From: Caprimulgus europaeus
Lineage: Eukaryota; Chordata; Aves; Caprimulgiformes; Caprimulgidae
Direction of reading: 5' to 3'
Assembly: GCA_907165065.1 (NCBI GenBank)
Contig: OU015540.1
Span: 1,782,001 to 1,846,000 of the forward strand
Length of the DNA: 64,000 nucleotides
The notes below the pieces were generated by a model, which did no database searches, was not told the DNA's origin, and worked only from the letters and a program-made list of their open reading frames with translations. A program made the position numbers and the translations under genes. Shown here in pieces: positions 37,885 through 49,500 of this stretch; positions within the stretch are counted from its first letter, which is position 1, and every line of letters begins with the position of its first letter.

Positions 37885-38692
37885 CTGTGCACACCTCATG
37901 AAGTTCAACAAGATCAAGTGCAAGGTCCTGCACCTGGGTCAGGGCAGCCCCAAGCACAGATCCAGGCTGGGTGGAGGATGGAGGGAGAGCAGCTCTGAGG
38001 AGAAGGACTTGGGGTGCTGGGGGAGGAGAAGCTCCACATGAGGCGGCACCGTGCGCTGGCAGCACAGAGCCAATAACCGTGTCCTGGGCTGCACCCAGAG
38101 CAGCGTGGGCAGCAGGGCCAGGGAGGGGATTCTGCCCCTCTGCTCCGCTCTCCTGAGACCCCCCCTGCAGTGCTGCCTCCAGTGCTGGGGCCACCAACAG
38201 CACAAGGACATGGAGCTACTGGAGCCAGTGCAGAGGAGGCCACGAGGGTGATGCCAGGGCTGGAGCAGCTCTGCTGTGAGGACAGGCTGAGAGAGCTGGG
38301 GCTGTTCAGCCTGGAGAAGAGAAGGTTCCAGGGAGACCTTCCAGTGGCATCCCAGTACCTGAAGGGGCTCCAGGAAGGCTGGGGAGGGACTTTGGCCAAG
38401 GGCAGGGAGTGAGAGAACAAGGGGTGATGGCTTGAAAGTGTCAGAGGGGAGATGGAGCTGAGATGTGAGGAAGAAATTCTTTGGTGTGAGGGTGGTGAGA
38501 CCCTGGCCCAGGTTGCCCAGAGAAGCTGTGGCTGCTCCTCCCTGGAAGTGTTCTGGGCCAGGTTGGCTGAGGCTTTGAGCAACCTGGTCTAGTGGAAGGT
38601 GTCCCTGCTGCTGGCATGGGGGTTGGCACTGGATGAGCTTTGGGGTCCCTTCCAGCCCAAACCAGTCTGGGGCTCTGTTTCTATCCCGGTGC
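37885..38692 (+). mobile_element. CR1 LINE, 5'-truncated, with end of reverse-transcriptase ORF
   Basis: About 800 bp of a sense CR1. Its 5' part corresponds to the end of ORF2: the plus strand from 37902 translates to the familiar KFNKIKCKVLHLGQG stretch followed by a degraded SSEEKDLG-like motif. The rest is 3' UTR, ending AACCAGTCTGGGGCTCTGTT. The coding remnant is broken and not functional. It ends 565 bp before the HAGHL start codon, at the edge of the HAGHL CpG island. Confidence 0.92.
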
Positions 38693-38699
38693 CGGTGGA

Positions 38700-39256
38700 A
38701 GCGGCTGTTTCACACCCCGGGCTGTGACGCTGTTTCGGTGGCACCCCCGGGGGGCAGCAGTTTGGGGCCTTCAGCCCCGCGAACAAACCTGGGTCCCCAC
38801 GAGTGTTGGGATGAGCCGTGGGGTCCCGCGGGTGGGCGGGCGTGTGGATGCGGGTGTCCCCGGTGGAATATCGAGGGGGGTGTCTCACCCCTCTGCCTCC
38901 CACGGGGGGTTTCTCGGGGGTCTCACCCACGCGTGGGTGGGGAGGGAAGCTCCCCCGCACCGGCGGCCGTGCGGGATGTCACCCCGCCCCACGCAACGAG
39001 ACCCGCCCCGCACCGCACCGGCGGGGGCGGGACGTGCCCGCCCGCTGCGGGGAGGGGCCGCGCCGAGCGCTGCCGCCTGCAGGTACCGGCCGCGTCACGC
39101 GTGGGCTCTGCCGAGGGTCACGGTGGGGCTGGGGGGGGACCGCACACCCCCGCGTGTCCTCGCCCCGCGGCTACCTGGGGCCGGGGCTTTCCCCCCCCTC
39201 CCCGTTTTACTGCGCGGGGTTGACCCCCCCACTCGTGTTTTGCTGCGTGGGGGACC
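38700..39256 (+). promoter_or_regulatory. CpG island, HAGHL promoter and 5' UTR
   Basis: A CpG-rich block begins directly after the CR1 copy and runs into the first HAGHL coding exon. There is no splice acceptor just before the ATG, so the 5' UTR is probably continuous with exon 1. The eight-base palindrome CACGCGTG occurs at 38928-38935 and 39096-39103, and twice more in intron 1 (39941-39948 and 40017-40024). Confidence 0.65.
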
Positions 39257-42200
39257 ATGAAGGTGAAGGTGATTTCTGTCCTGGAGGACAACTACATGTA
39301 CCTGGTGATCGAGGAGAGCACGCGCGATGCCATTGCCGTGGACGCCGCTGTCCCCAAAAGGGTAAGAGGGGCTTCACACCCCCCCTCCCCCGCCACGTCC
39401 CGGGTGGGCTGTAGGGTCCCACTCGGGGGACGTGGCCGTGATGGTGGCCCCACGCGGGGTTGGCATGTGGGGTCTTTGCGTGCAGTGGGGTGTGTCCGTG
39501 CGTGCGAGGAGCATCCCACCCGTGGGGTTCAGCCCCCAGGGTGTGGGTGTGCAAGACCCCTCCCCACCCACCCGTGGGGAATTCCCACGTCACCCCAACC
39601 GGAGCTGGGAGCTCTGCAGACCCCAAAGCGAGCGAAAACAACCCAAAACGGGGCTTTGGAGCGCGTGTCCCTCCTCCACTCGGGTTGTCCGGGACACAAC
39701 ACCGGGATCACCCCTCGCCACTGTGACCCCCGTGGTCCCCCCGTGCCCGGTGTCCCCCGTGGGCCGCCCTCAGCTGCCACACGCCGTGCCAAGGCTGTCG
39801 CGGTTTTTAAGCGTTTGTTGTTGATTTGGACGTTTCCTTCCTCTTTGCGGAACGTAAATCCGGAGCAGCTGCGGGGGGGGGGGGGGGGGGGTGTTGGCGT
39901 TAAAAACCTCCCGGCAGCTGAGCCGTGGGGTTGGCAGCCCCACGCGTGTCCCTGGCCGTGGTGGGGATACCGGGATGGGCTGCACGGCCACCGCCTCCTC
40001 ACCGCAGGGGTGACCCCACGCGTGTCCCGTGCCGCATCTCCCCGCTCACGCCGAGAAAGCGCCGGCCATAAAATGTCACCGTCCCCATGGGAGCGGTGTG
40101 TTCCCATCCACCTGCCCCGCTCTGCGTGACGTGGGGCACTCAGCCTTCGTCTCACCCTCATCCTCTCATTGCTCAGTGGGTGTTTTTGGGTGTTTTGGGG
40201 TGGTTTTTCTGAGCCTCTTGCCTGCAGAGTGGTGCTGTACGGGACAGATCCCACGCTGGGATGGGCACGGCGGGTGCTGGCTGTCCATGGCTGCGTGGCA
40301 GCGGTGGCTGCGTGGTGTGTGTCACCTCCTCTCCGTGTGCTCACTGCCCCTGCTCTGGGTCTGTTTCAGTTGCTGGAAATCATCAGGAAGGAGGACGTGG
40401 TGCTCAGAGCCATCCTCACCACCCACCACCACTGGTAAGCACTGCTGGTGCCAGCCACGGGCCAGGGACAGCCGTGCCTGGTGTGGGACCCAGTGTGGGA
40501 CCTGGTGTGGGACCCGGTGTGGGACCCGGTGCCCATTCCCTCCTCTGCCGGTGCAGGGACCATGCCAGGGGCAACGAGGAGCTGGCGAGGCTCTGCCCCG
40601 GGCTGAGGGTGTACGGTGCCGACGAGCGGATCGGGGCGCTGACGCACAGAGTGACCCACGAGCAGGAGCTGACGGTGGGTGGCCGTACGAGTGCCCCGGG
40701 GCTCAGCACCCCCCTGCACGGATCCTAACCCGTGGGGCTGCTGGGGAGCGGGGCTGGGTGATGGCAGGGTCCCCAGCGGTGTGTCACCATGCCAGGAGCT
40801 AACGGGGTTGGTGCCTGGATGGGGCTGTGCCTGGGGATGGGTCTGTGCTGGGGCTCCCTGTGCCCGGGGAGGTTGGAGATGTGGGACAGTGGATTTGGGG
40901 TGGGAAGAAGCTCTGGACTGGAGGACAAACCCCATTCCCAGCCCGTTCAGGATTGCATGGGGGGACCCAACCCTCCTCCTGTGTCCCCACCACTAAACAC
41001 CATCGGCGCAGACGTGTAACCCAGGACCCAAACCACTGTCCCCGGGTGTGACTGTGACCCACCGAGCCCTGGGTGGGTGATGCTGTGGGGGGGGGTCTGG
41101 CTGCCTGTCAGGACCCGGGTGGCCCCAGTGGGGTCCTGACCCTCTCTCCTCACAGTTTGGGGCCATCCGGGTGAGGTGCCTCTTCACCCCCTGCCACACC
41201 TCGGGCCACATGTGCTACTTCATGTGGGAGGACGGCTCCCCGGACGCCCCGGCTCTCTTCTCAGGTATCTCAGCCGGTCACTGTGCACCCCACGGGTACT
41301 GGGGACACGGGGTGCGCTGTCTGTCCCCCCCATGCTCAGTGCTCCCAGGGTGACTGCAGTGCCTGGGGGCTCCCACCCAGCACCCCATCCCTGGGGTGCA
41401 GAGACAGGGTCCCCTCTGTGCCCAGAGCCCTGTCCCCACAGGTGACACCCTGTTTGTGGGAGGCTGCGGGAAGTTCTTTGAGGGGACGGCGGAGCAGATG
41501 TACAAGAACCTGACCCACGTCCTGGGGGCTTTGCCGAAGGAGACGGTGAGTGTCTGACACCTCAGCCTGGGGAGGGACCCCAAAACGGGGGGAGAGCTCG
41601 AGGCTGGCACTGCTTGAGAGGCAGCGCCCGTCCCTGGCGCTGTGGTGGGAGCACGACGGGTTGGACCTGGCACTGGGCACGCTGATGACACCAGGTGCTT
41701 CCCACTGGTGTCGCAGAAGGTGTTTTGTGGCCACGAATGCACCGTCCGAAACCTCAAGTTCGCGTTGAAAGTGGAACCGGAGAATGAAACAGTGAAGAGG
41801 AAACTCGCCTGGGCCAAAGTAAGCGGCTGTGCCCCCCGGGCTGGGGCGGAGGGGGGTGCTGGGTGCTGGTGGGCTGTTGGATCTCTCTGGTTCCTCAGCA
41901 GCAGCGGGATGATGAGGACCTGCCCACGGTGCCCTCCACGCTGCAGGAGGAATTCCTCTACAACCCCTTCCTGCGGGTCACGTAAGCAGCGCCGGGGCCT
42001 GGGGGGTGCCAAGGGTCTCGCTGTGGTCAAACCCAAACCGAGCTGGGCTGGCTGCTCCTGCCCCCCAGCTCTGCTCCTCTTGTCCCTCCAGTGTCACCCC
42101 TTCTCCCACAGCTTCGCTCACCGGTGGGAAATCCAAGCCCCGAGGGAGGGGAGGGTGCCTGGGCGCGGGGTCCTGCCCTGCCCGGCACAGGGTACCCCAG

Positions 42201-42490
42201 CCCAGCCCCGTGTGCCCCCAGCAGCTGCCCGGCACAAGGATGTGACCCCCCATTGTCCATCCCAGTGGGGAGGTGGGTCCCCATCCCATCCCCCATGGTC
42301 ACAGCAGAGCTGGTCTCCTTGCAGGGAGGAGCCTGTGCAGAAGTTCACAGGCAAGACGGACCCGGTGGAGGTGCTGAGGACCCTCCGCACCGAGAAGGAT
42401 AACTTCAAGAAGCCCAAGGAGCGGCCCCATCCCCAGGCTGTGCTGGCCTTCGACTGGGGACTTTTCAGCCCCTTCCTCGAGAAGAAGTGA
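39257..42490 (+). CDS. HAGHL: HAGHL, hydroxyacylglutathione hydrolase-like (cytosolic glyoxalase II paralogue)
   Basis: Metallo-beta-lactamase-fold paralogue of HAGH. Coding exons: 39257-39361, 40370-40434, 40557-40674, 41156-41264, 41442-41545, 41717-41818, 41899-41981, 42325-42490, giving 283 aa (282 if exon 7 starts at 41902). It begins at the residue equivalent to HAGH Met51, so it has no mitochondrial leader and is probably cytosolic. In shared numbering THHHWDH gives H54, H56, D58 and H59; TPCHTSGH supplies H110; SGDTLFVGG supplies D134; FCGHE supplies H173. GCGKFFEG keeps K143, and RTEK near the C-terminus keeps R249 and K252, while Tyr175 is Cys. It therefore looks catalytically competent. 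A C-terminal tail of about 20 residues (ending FSPFLEKK) extends beyond HAGH. Start context is favourable (A at -3). It is tail-to-tail with CIAO3. Confidence 0.94.
39873..39891. repeat. Poly-G tract in HAGHL intron 1
   Basis: Nineteen consecutive G residues, able to form a G-quadruplex. Its length is likely to be variable or mis-assembled. Confidence 0.9.
40481..40528. repeat. 12-bp tandem repeat in HAGHL intron 2
   Basis: Four copies of GTGTGGGACC(C/T)(A/G) in a row, just upstream of the exon 3 acceptor at 40556. Confidence 0.9.
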
Positions 42491-45400
42491 GCAGCCGTGG
42501 TGCTGGTGGTGGTGGTGGCTGCTGAACCACAGCATCTCCATGGTGGTGGGGGGCTGCATCCGTCCGGCTCTGACTTCCCCCCGTTCAGACTCTGCAGTTG
42601 GGAAGTGATTTTTGTCTTTATCCTGCTCGTTTTGAGGCTGTTCTGCTTCTGTCCGGCCACCCGGCCCCTGGGCAGCTGCTGCTGGTCAGGAGGTGTTTTG
42701 GGAGAGAGGACACCCACGGTCACAACGTTGGGGAGCTGCTGCCCATCCTGCAGCCCTTCCCTGCGGGAAGGAGCCGAGGCAGAGCATGGAAAAGGTGGGG
42801 ACACTCTGGGGGTGCTGCATCCCAGGGACCAGCCAGCACCCATTGGGTGGTGAGGCTCCTGCCTGCAGTCCTGCCAGACCTGGGTGCTGCCTGGCGCTTC
42901 CCAGGGTTCAGCTGGAGCTTTCGTGGAATCGTAGTGGTTGCAAAAGACCTTTAAGATCATCAACCATGAGCTTTTGGTCAGCTCCAGAGCCACTGACCCC
43001 CTGCATGGCCAGGCTGGAGGTGAAGCCCTCCTGGTCCTGCTGGTTCCTCTCCCACCACCCCTGTGCCCGTCTCCAGCCGAGGGCAGGCGGGAGCTGCCCG
43101 TTCCCCAGCAGGGTTTTTGGTGTTTTCACCCGCTGGCACCAGTACCCACCTGACCCCAGACCTGGGCTAACAGAAACCCTCACTGCAGGGGCTTTGGGTA
43201 TTTTTTCCCCTTTTTTCCCCATTTTTTCAGTGGGCCAACACAGAAACATCCCGTGGGGATTTGTAACTCCCAGGATCCATCCAGGCCACTTCCACCGGGC
43301 AGGGGCCGATCGGGTGGGGCTCAGGCCTGGGGGAGGGTGAGCTCTGACCCCCTTGCCTTTGTGAAAGTGCTGTTCAAGGTGTGACAGGTTTAGGCAGCAA
43401 ACAGCCCCGTGCTGCTCTGCATCCACTGCTTTTTTTTAACATTTTTTTTCCCCCTCTAAGATAACAAAACTGGAAACCACTCGGCTGAAACCTGCACTGA
43501 GGTTGCCTTGGCTTTAGAACAAGACGTCAGGAGCAGCTCTGGGTCTCTTAAGCCTCCTCAGCCTTCAGTTTGGGCAAAGTCAGGACTGGATTTTATTTTA
43601 TTTTTAAGCCTGAGGAATGTGCAAAGTTTTTGTTTTAAGAAGTGCTTTACAAACCAGTTTTCTCTTTTTTTTCTTTTTTTTTTTGGGAAAAAAAATTAAA
43701 AATAGGGTTTGCTGGCAGCTCCACCCAGAGCTGTGAAACCCCTCCAGAGGGTCTGGGCTTGGGGAGGTGGCTCCGTGTGGGACACTCACACGTCTCTGGT
43801 TTCTCCTTTACCTCAGTGTGCAGAGCCTGTGTGGCTGTCTCAGCGCTCTGAGTTTATCCCTGTTCTGTGTGGTTCAAAACATGAAAACCCAAAGCAGCAG
43901 AGGAGTTGGTCCCATAACCCTGTACTAGATGTTGTCATTTTTGAGTGTTGATGATGAATTTGGTAGTTGCTAACACTGGAGTAAGAGTTGACTTCAGGAT
44001 CTCTCATGTGTGGACTGAACTGCACCCGTTACACTGAAGCTAAAACTTACACTGAAGGTTTGTGGCTGCTGCTTCCCTTGTTAGAAACTAGATTAAGGTT
44101 TTGGTTTTTTTTTTAATTAAGTTCTAGTGTTCAAATTTACTCTCCCTCACAGGAAGGGGGAAGGGTTAATCCTGCTGCTCAAGTTGCCACAGTCCTCTTG
44201 CCTCAGAGTTACTCAGTTTAAATGCAGTGGCACCGTTTGTAGATGGTACCTGGGTGTTCCTCTGGAAGTTTATTCAGCCTGGGAGCAGAGATGTGTTTGG
44301 GGGGGTTCCTGAACCAGCAGCCAGTCTGCTCGTGCTGATAGCAGCAGCTCAGAGCTCCAAGGCTGGGAGGAATCCAGCTGTTCCTGATACCACAGCAAGA
44401 ACAGACACCCAGGGGCGGCTGCAGAGCTGAGGTCTTGGTGTGTTCTGAGCAGAGTCCTTTGATGGCTTCAGCAGTGTGAACACTGGGAACCTGGTCACTG
44501 GAGAAGAGACAAAATGTAGAACCCTCCCTCCCCAGGTGTTCAATCTACAGCTCATTTTGCTTATTTATTTGTGCACTTCTGGCCTGAGCCTGCATGTTCT
44601 CAGCAGACACAGACTGTGTTTCTCTGGCACTGATGTTCAGAGTTGATGGTCTCAGCCCTGACTCTGCAGTAGCTGTGGTACCTCTTGCTGTTGATAATGT
44701 TGTGGCTCAGCCTAACACTGTGTTATAAATCTGTGTGGAAAGGGGTGTTTGCTGGAACCACCAACTTGCTTGTAAAATGAATAGGTTGGGGAGGGGGAAG
44801 GAGTGGGAGATTCCTGCCTTATGAACACTGTGAATTCACTGAGTGAGCAGCAACACCTGGAAAATTTAAAGCTTTTAATTAAAAATATATTTAAATAAAA
44901 AGAAAAAGGTCTTTTACACTGTTGGCTTACTTCTACCAAAGAGTGGAGGAGGCTTTGAGAAGGACAAGGCAAATACTGCCAGAGAGGCTGTGACAAGAGG
45001 CAGGTCAAGGTCTGACAGCCCTAAGCTGGAGGTCGGTGCTAACGGGGTGAGGGTTATCGTGGAAGAGGGTCTGGGCAAGGGTTCACCAGCAGGAACCAGC
45101 TCCATCTGTTTGTATTGGCTCTGAAGGAACAAAGCAAGGTGGCAGCTTTGTTTCTAGCTTTCATCCACTTAACTCTACTTTCTGCACTGTCCTTCCTCCT
45201 CACACAGCAGTAACTGGAAAAAGGAAAAATATCAGAAGTGATTCAATAACACGATTCTCAAGTTCATGTTCACTTGCAGCTACAGGAGCCACGTGGAGGG
45301 AGGCCACATCTGCCACTGTCCCTTCCCCTCGAGTTCAGGTGCAGCTGCAAATCTGACTTCCCCTCCCTGTACACGTTGCCACTCCAGAAAAACTGATATT

Positions 45401-46372
45401 CAGATTAAATAAACCAAAACAGTTCTTCAGTTGCTTTTTCTGTGAATTGTTCTGAAAATGCCCCTATGTAAAAATACAAGGGCTGTTTTTTAAGTGTGCC
45501 TGTGCAAGACAGGGACACATCATCTCCAGTAACAACAGCCCAAATCTGTTTCACATCCTCTGGTAAGATGTCACCATATGCTGCAGTCAGCCAGCTGTGT
45601 TTTTATTAACCTCTGGTAACTCTGTGTAATGGTTACAGCTCACAGCTGCCTTCTGTTAGCTTGGGTAAAGCAACACCTTTCAGAGACACCAAGGACTGTT
45701 GGAAAGAAAGCTGGTGATAAATTCTTACTTGAAGCACTGTAAAAAGTGGTTCTCTCTGAATTTTAAGGATATTATCCATCAGGAACTGGCTGCTGGGGAT
45801 GGGGTGTATGTCACAATTCTGTGCCTCTCCCTACTGTGTACTCAGGGAGAGAGAGATGGAATTGCTCACAGTTATAGACAATGATAATTAAAGGAAAAAA
45901 AATAATTCACTTTAGCTTTTTCTTCTTAAACATTCATTCAAGTCCCATTTCAGCAGGTGATAGAGCAGCCCTAGTGATGATGCTCCTCCCGTGCTGCCAC
46001 CCGCTCTGGCAACCCAAAGATCCCACAGCAGGACCTCAAGGGCAGCCAGTCAAGGGCAGAGAAGTGGAAAAATAGAACCCAAGGTTTCATTAGGCCATTT
46101 CTAACTAAAGGAGGATGCCTCAACAGAGACAGCCATCAGGCTGAGTGCTGTGAAAACACAGCAGGGCCTGGATGAGGAATATTGCCGTGGAGCACAACGC
46201 TCAGCTCGGCGAGGCTCCAGGGAGCTGCCAACCAAACCCTTTGGTACCTTCAGCTCATCAGCTCTGGTGGGAATAGGGCTGTGAAGGGAGTGCAGATGGA
46301 GTTCTTCAAGCCTCCAAGGGCCAGGATGCATTCCTGCTGCTTTGAACAGGTGGTTTAAGCCCATGTTTGGTT
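42491..46372. other. HAGHL 3' flank and intergenic region before CIAO3
   Basis: HAGHL and CIAO3 converge here. No coding exon was recognised. Candidate HAGHL poly(A) hexamers on the plus strand are ATTAAA at 43695-43700 and AATAAA at 44894-44899; neither is decisive. A short decayed CR1-like piece is near 42925-42975. Poly-T/A tracts lie at 43431-43450 and 43661-43700. Confidence 0.5.
42925..42975 (-). mobile_element. Possible short decayed CR1 fragment
   Basis: The segment GTTGCAAAAGACCTTTAAG followed by ATCATCAACCATGAG resembles the antisense CR1 end (GGTTGGAAAAGACCTTTAAG then ATCATC). Only about 50 bp match, so the call is weak. Confidence 0.4.
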
Positions 46373-46378
46373 TTTATT
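46373..46378 (-). terminator. Poly(A) signal for CIAO3
   Basis: TTTATT on the plus strand (AATAAA on the minus strand), 200 bp beyond the CIAO3 stop codon. Confidence 0.6.
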
Positions 46379-46577
46379 TACATCACTTCCATAGTTAGCA
46401 AGCTGCAGGAATGAATACTGCCTGCCTGTATGCACTTTACCTTCTCATCCCTAGGAGAGTCAGAAACTGCAAACTCCCAGTGATGACACAGAACTTCAGC
46501 TGTCTTTTGGGAATCTTCCATATAATTGAGTTATAAAGGCACCAAGTATCCATGTCTGGGCTTCACAGTGTCACTCT

Positions 46578-49500
46578 TCACCACTTGATGTTGAATCCAG
46601 TGCTGGTTTTCTCCACTGCGTGGTACTCTGTATGCAAAGCTTTCACAGCCTTCTCTGACTCTGCACCACCCAGCCACTGCTCATAGAGCTCATTCACAGT
46701 CCTGTTCTTCTCTGGAATTTCAGTCTTCAGAGACTCATACAACCTCTCAACTTGCTGAAGCTGGTCCTTGCTGGATTCACCATCTAGTTTGATCTGACCA
46801 CCTCCATTTAAACAACCTATGTGCAACCAAGGGAGAAGATGGCACTGAGTTTAGAAAGCTCTTCAGCTTTATCAGGGAAACAAACCCAAACCAAACCAAT
46901 TCAGTTAATTTAATCTGCACCTGCAAACAGTTACACAAATTAAAACACTGTTGTAATTGTGGCTTACTCTGCAGTTATCTAACACCAGGAGGAGATCACC
47001 AGCCTGGTGTGTCCTGGTGCTAATTCAGCCTGCAGCCAGCTGTGAGAGGGAGGCCAAGGCAGGCTGGGACCTGCCAGGGAGACAGAGGGAAGCAGCAGCA
47101 GGGAGCTCTGGCTCTCATCTCATGCCTCCAGAAAAGGACCAGAACACAATCCAGGTGACAACAGCCTTGGAGTCTCAACTAAAGGTAAGATAAATGTGCC
47201 TGAGATGTGTTCTGGGTTTGTTGCTGGAGTAGTTGTGCTACATGTGGAGCTACAGAGCGTGTGGCAGCCCTGAGCAGTGTCCTGGTGCTGAGCAGACCCT
47301 CAGGGAGGGAGCAGCTGCTCAGGGTGCCAGGAGTGGCAGCTCAGTGTCACTTCAGGCTGGGGTCAAGCTGTCTGTGCTCTCTGGTAGCAGATTCAAAGAG
47401 AACCAGGAGGGAGAAAAAGCAGGACTTGGATAAAGTAGGAAAGGGAGTGAAAGAGGTAGAAAGAGACTTTTTTCCCCAGCCATAGCAAGAGTTCTCTAAA
47501 AGCATTAATGGTCAATTTTGTGCAATTTTAGAGGAAGAATCTCCTCATGTACCAAAGAGCTCAAAAACCAGGAGGACCCCCTTAAAAGCACTAATTATGC
47601 AAATATTGTGCAGTGGAATTTAGCTGCAATTGCTTAAGTCCTGAAGCATTACTAGGTAGGAAAACACAGACACAAACAACTGTGGAATTCTGATGCTTGT
47701 GACTATTGCATCTCAAGAGTTTGAAGGCTTTGCCACAATATTCAGGATGGGAGAAATTGCCTGTTGTTCTATTCTAGTTCCAGTTTCATAGTTTCTTACA
47801 GCAGGATGGCCACAGTGAAATCCCTGGGGGGCCTTACCTGAGGGGCAGGCCATGACTTCAACATAGTGATAAGGTGATTTCCCTCGTTTCAGCTTCTGCA
47901 CCAGGTTCTGTATGTTTCGAAACCCATAGGCCAAAGCAAACTGGAGCAGGATTGCTCCATCCTTCTCCAGTGTCACCTCCTGGAAGTCCTTGTTTCTGAG
48001 GAATAAGAGCAGAGAAAATGTCTCATCCAAATTAACTTCTATTTTAAACTTCAAAGAGCTCTGTGCTAAAACAAAGTTCTCTGTGAAATCTGATTCGAGA
48101 AAGCTGTCCTAGTTCTTTGCCACCCAAACAAAACAGATGAAGGAACCAGCTCACAGATCCTTTTCCAGTCTTGTTTGAGGACCTGCCACTGGAACTGAGG
48201 CTGCTGAAGAACTCCTGTGCTGAATAAATCCTTAAAATCTAAGCAAACAGGGCCTAAACAAAAGTCTCATTGTGATCAGCCTTGCGAGTTGGCTTCAGCC
48301 AACTCACCCATGAGTGAGGGCACTGAGAAAACCTTTAAACTGCAGTGGGTCATAAAACCAGGGAGAAAACCACTATTGAAGGCTTCCAAACTCCTGAGGT
48401 TAGCAGAGACACCTGTTCCTGACAAAAGAATAAGTAATTTGATTTTTATCAAGTATTTCATATCTGGGGGACTGCTCCTTCTGCTCCCTGGACTAGAGAA
48501 TCCTAAACATTAATATTGCTAATCAGGGATAGAATTAATTACAAATTGTATGTTAATATCCTAACTGGGGAGTCAGCAGGAATCTCAGCTGAATGAGCCC
48601 CTGTGCTCAAACTCAAGTGTCTTGTTTTCTGTCACACCACAGTTACAGCAGAGCCCTGACACAAGATTTTCTGTTCTGTGATAGCTCCATTAGTCACACC
48701 CCTGCTTCCCTGCTCTGCCTGCAGGTGAGGAGGCCCAGATCCACACAAGCTCTGGCTTCTAAATCACTCTAAAAATTGTCTGCAACTTGATACTGGGAAA
48801 ATCCATCAGGCCAAAATAAAGTGTGTGGGTGGTGAAGGGGCTAGAAGTCTCCAAGGGAAAGGCTGCACAGAGTGCTGGCTGATTTATTGCTCAGCAACTG
48901 TGGGAGTGAGAAGCCAATTCCCAGGCCTTGAAGTGAAATGTTTAACATTGCACAGAAAGTTTCAGCCCATCAGCAAGAGAACATCAACAGAACTGCAACA
49001 AAAGCAGTGCTTTCTGTTGGGGTTTCAACTTCTTACTTTAAAGGTTTGTACTGAATTGTATCCACTTGAATTCCAAAGAGCTCCTTGGCTGCATACTTGT
49101 AGATGTGCTCCAAGTAGCCCCCAGAGCCTCCTCCTGAGTGGCTGCTGAGCTCCTCCTCTGCAGCACCACCAAACCTGGGAGAAAGCAAGAAAAAAGCAGT
49201 TTTAGGGGAATCTTTGATAAAATAGAACAGCCAGCACAAATGGAAAGGTCCAGGGGACTCAAAAGCAGAAGAATAAGCCACAGACCAGCTCTCTTTGAGC
49301 TCCTAGTTTTTCCCTTTCTCCTGGGAACCAACTATTTATAGCTTCAGAGCCCAGCAGGTTTAACCCCATGCTGCCTTTGGGTCAAGCTCAGTGGAAATAC
49401 TGGCACATGGCACACCAAGGCCTGGCCCATGCACTGCCACCTTCATCTTCACATATCAAAAATATCTTTGGGAATGTTTGAGTTACAAGGGCAATTACTT

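Noticed and set aside
39257-40129. 290-codon open frame starting at the HAGHL ATG
   Set aside because: Only the first 35 codons are HAGHL exon 1. The rest is GC-rich intron read through a good GTAAGA donor.
41642-42490. 282-codon open frame at the end of HAGHL
   Set aside because: It joins exons 6, 7 and 8 by reading through introns that have clear GT-AG borders matching the HAGH exon pattern.
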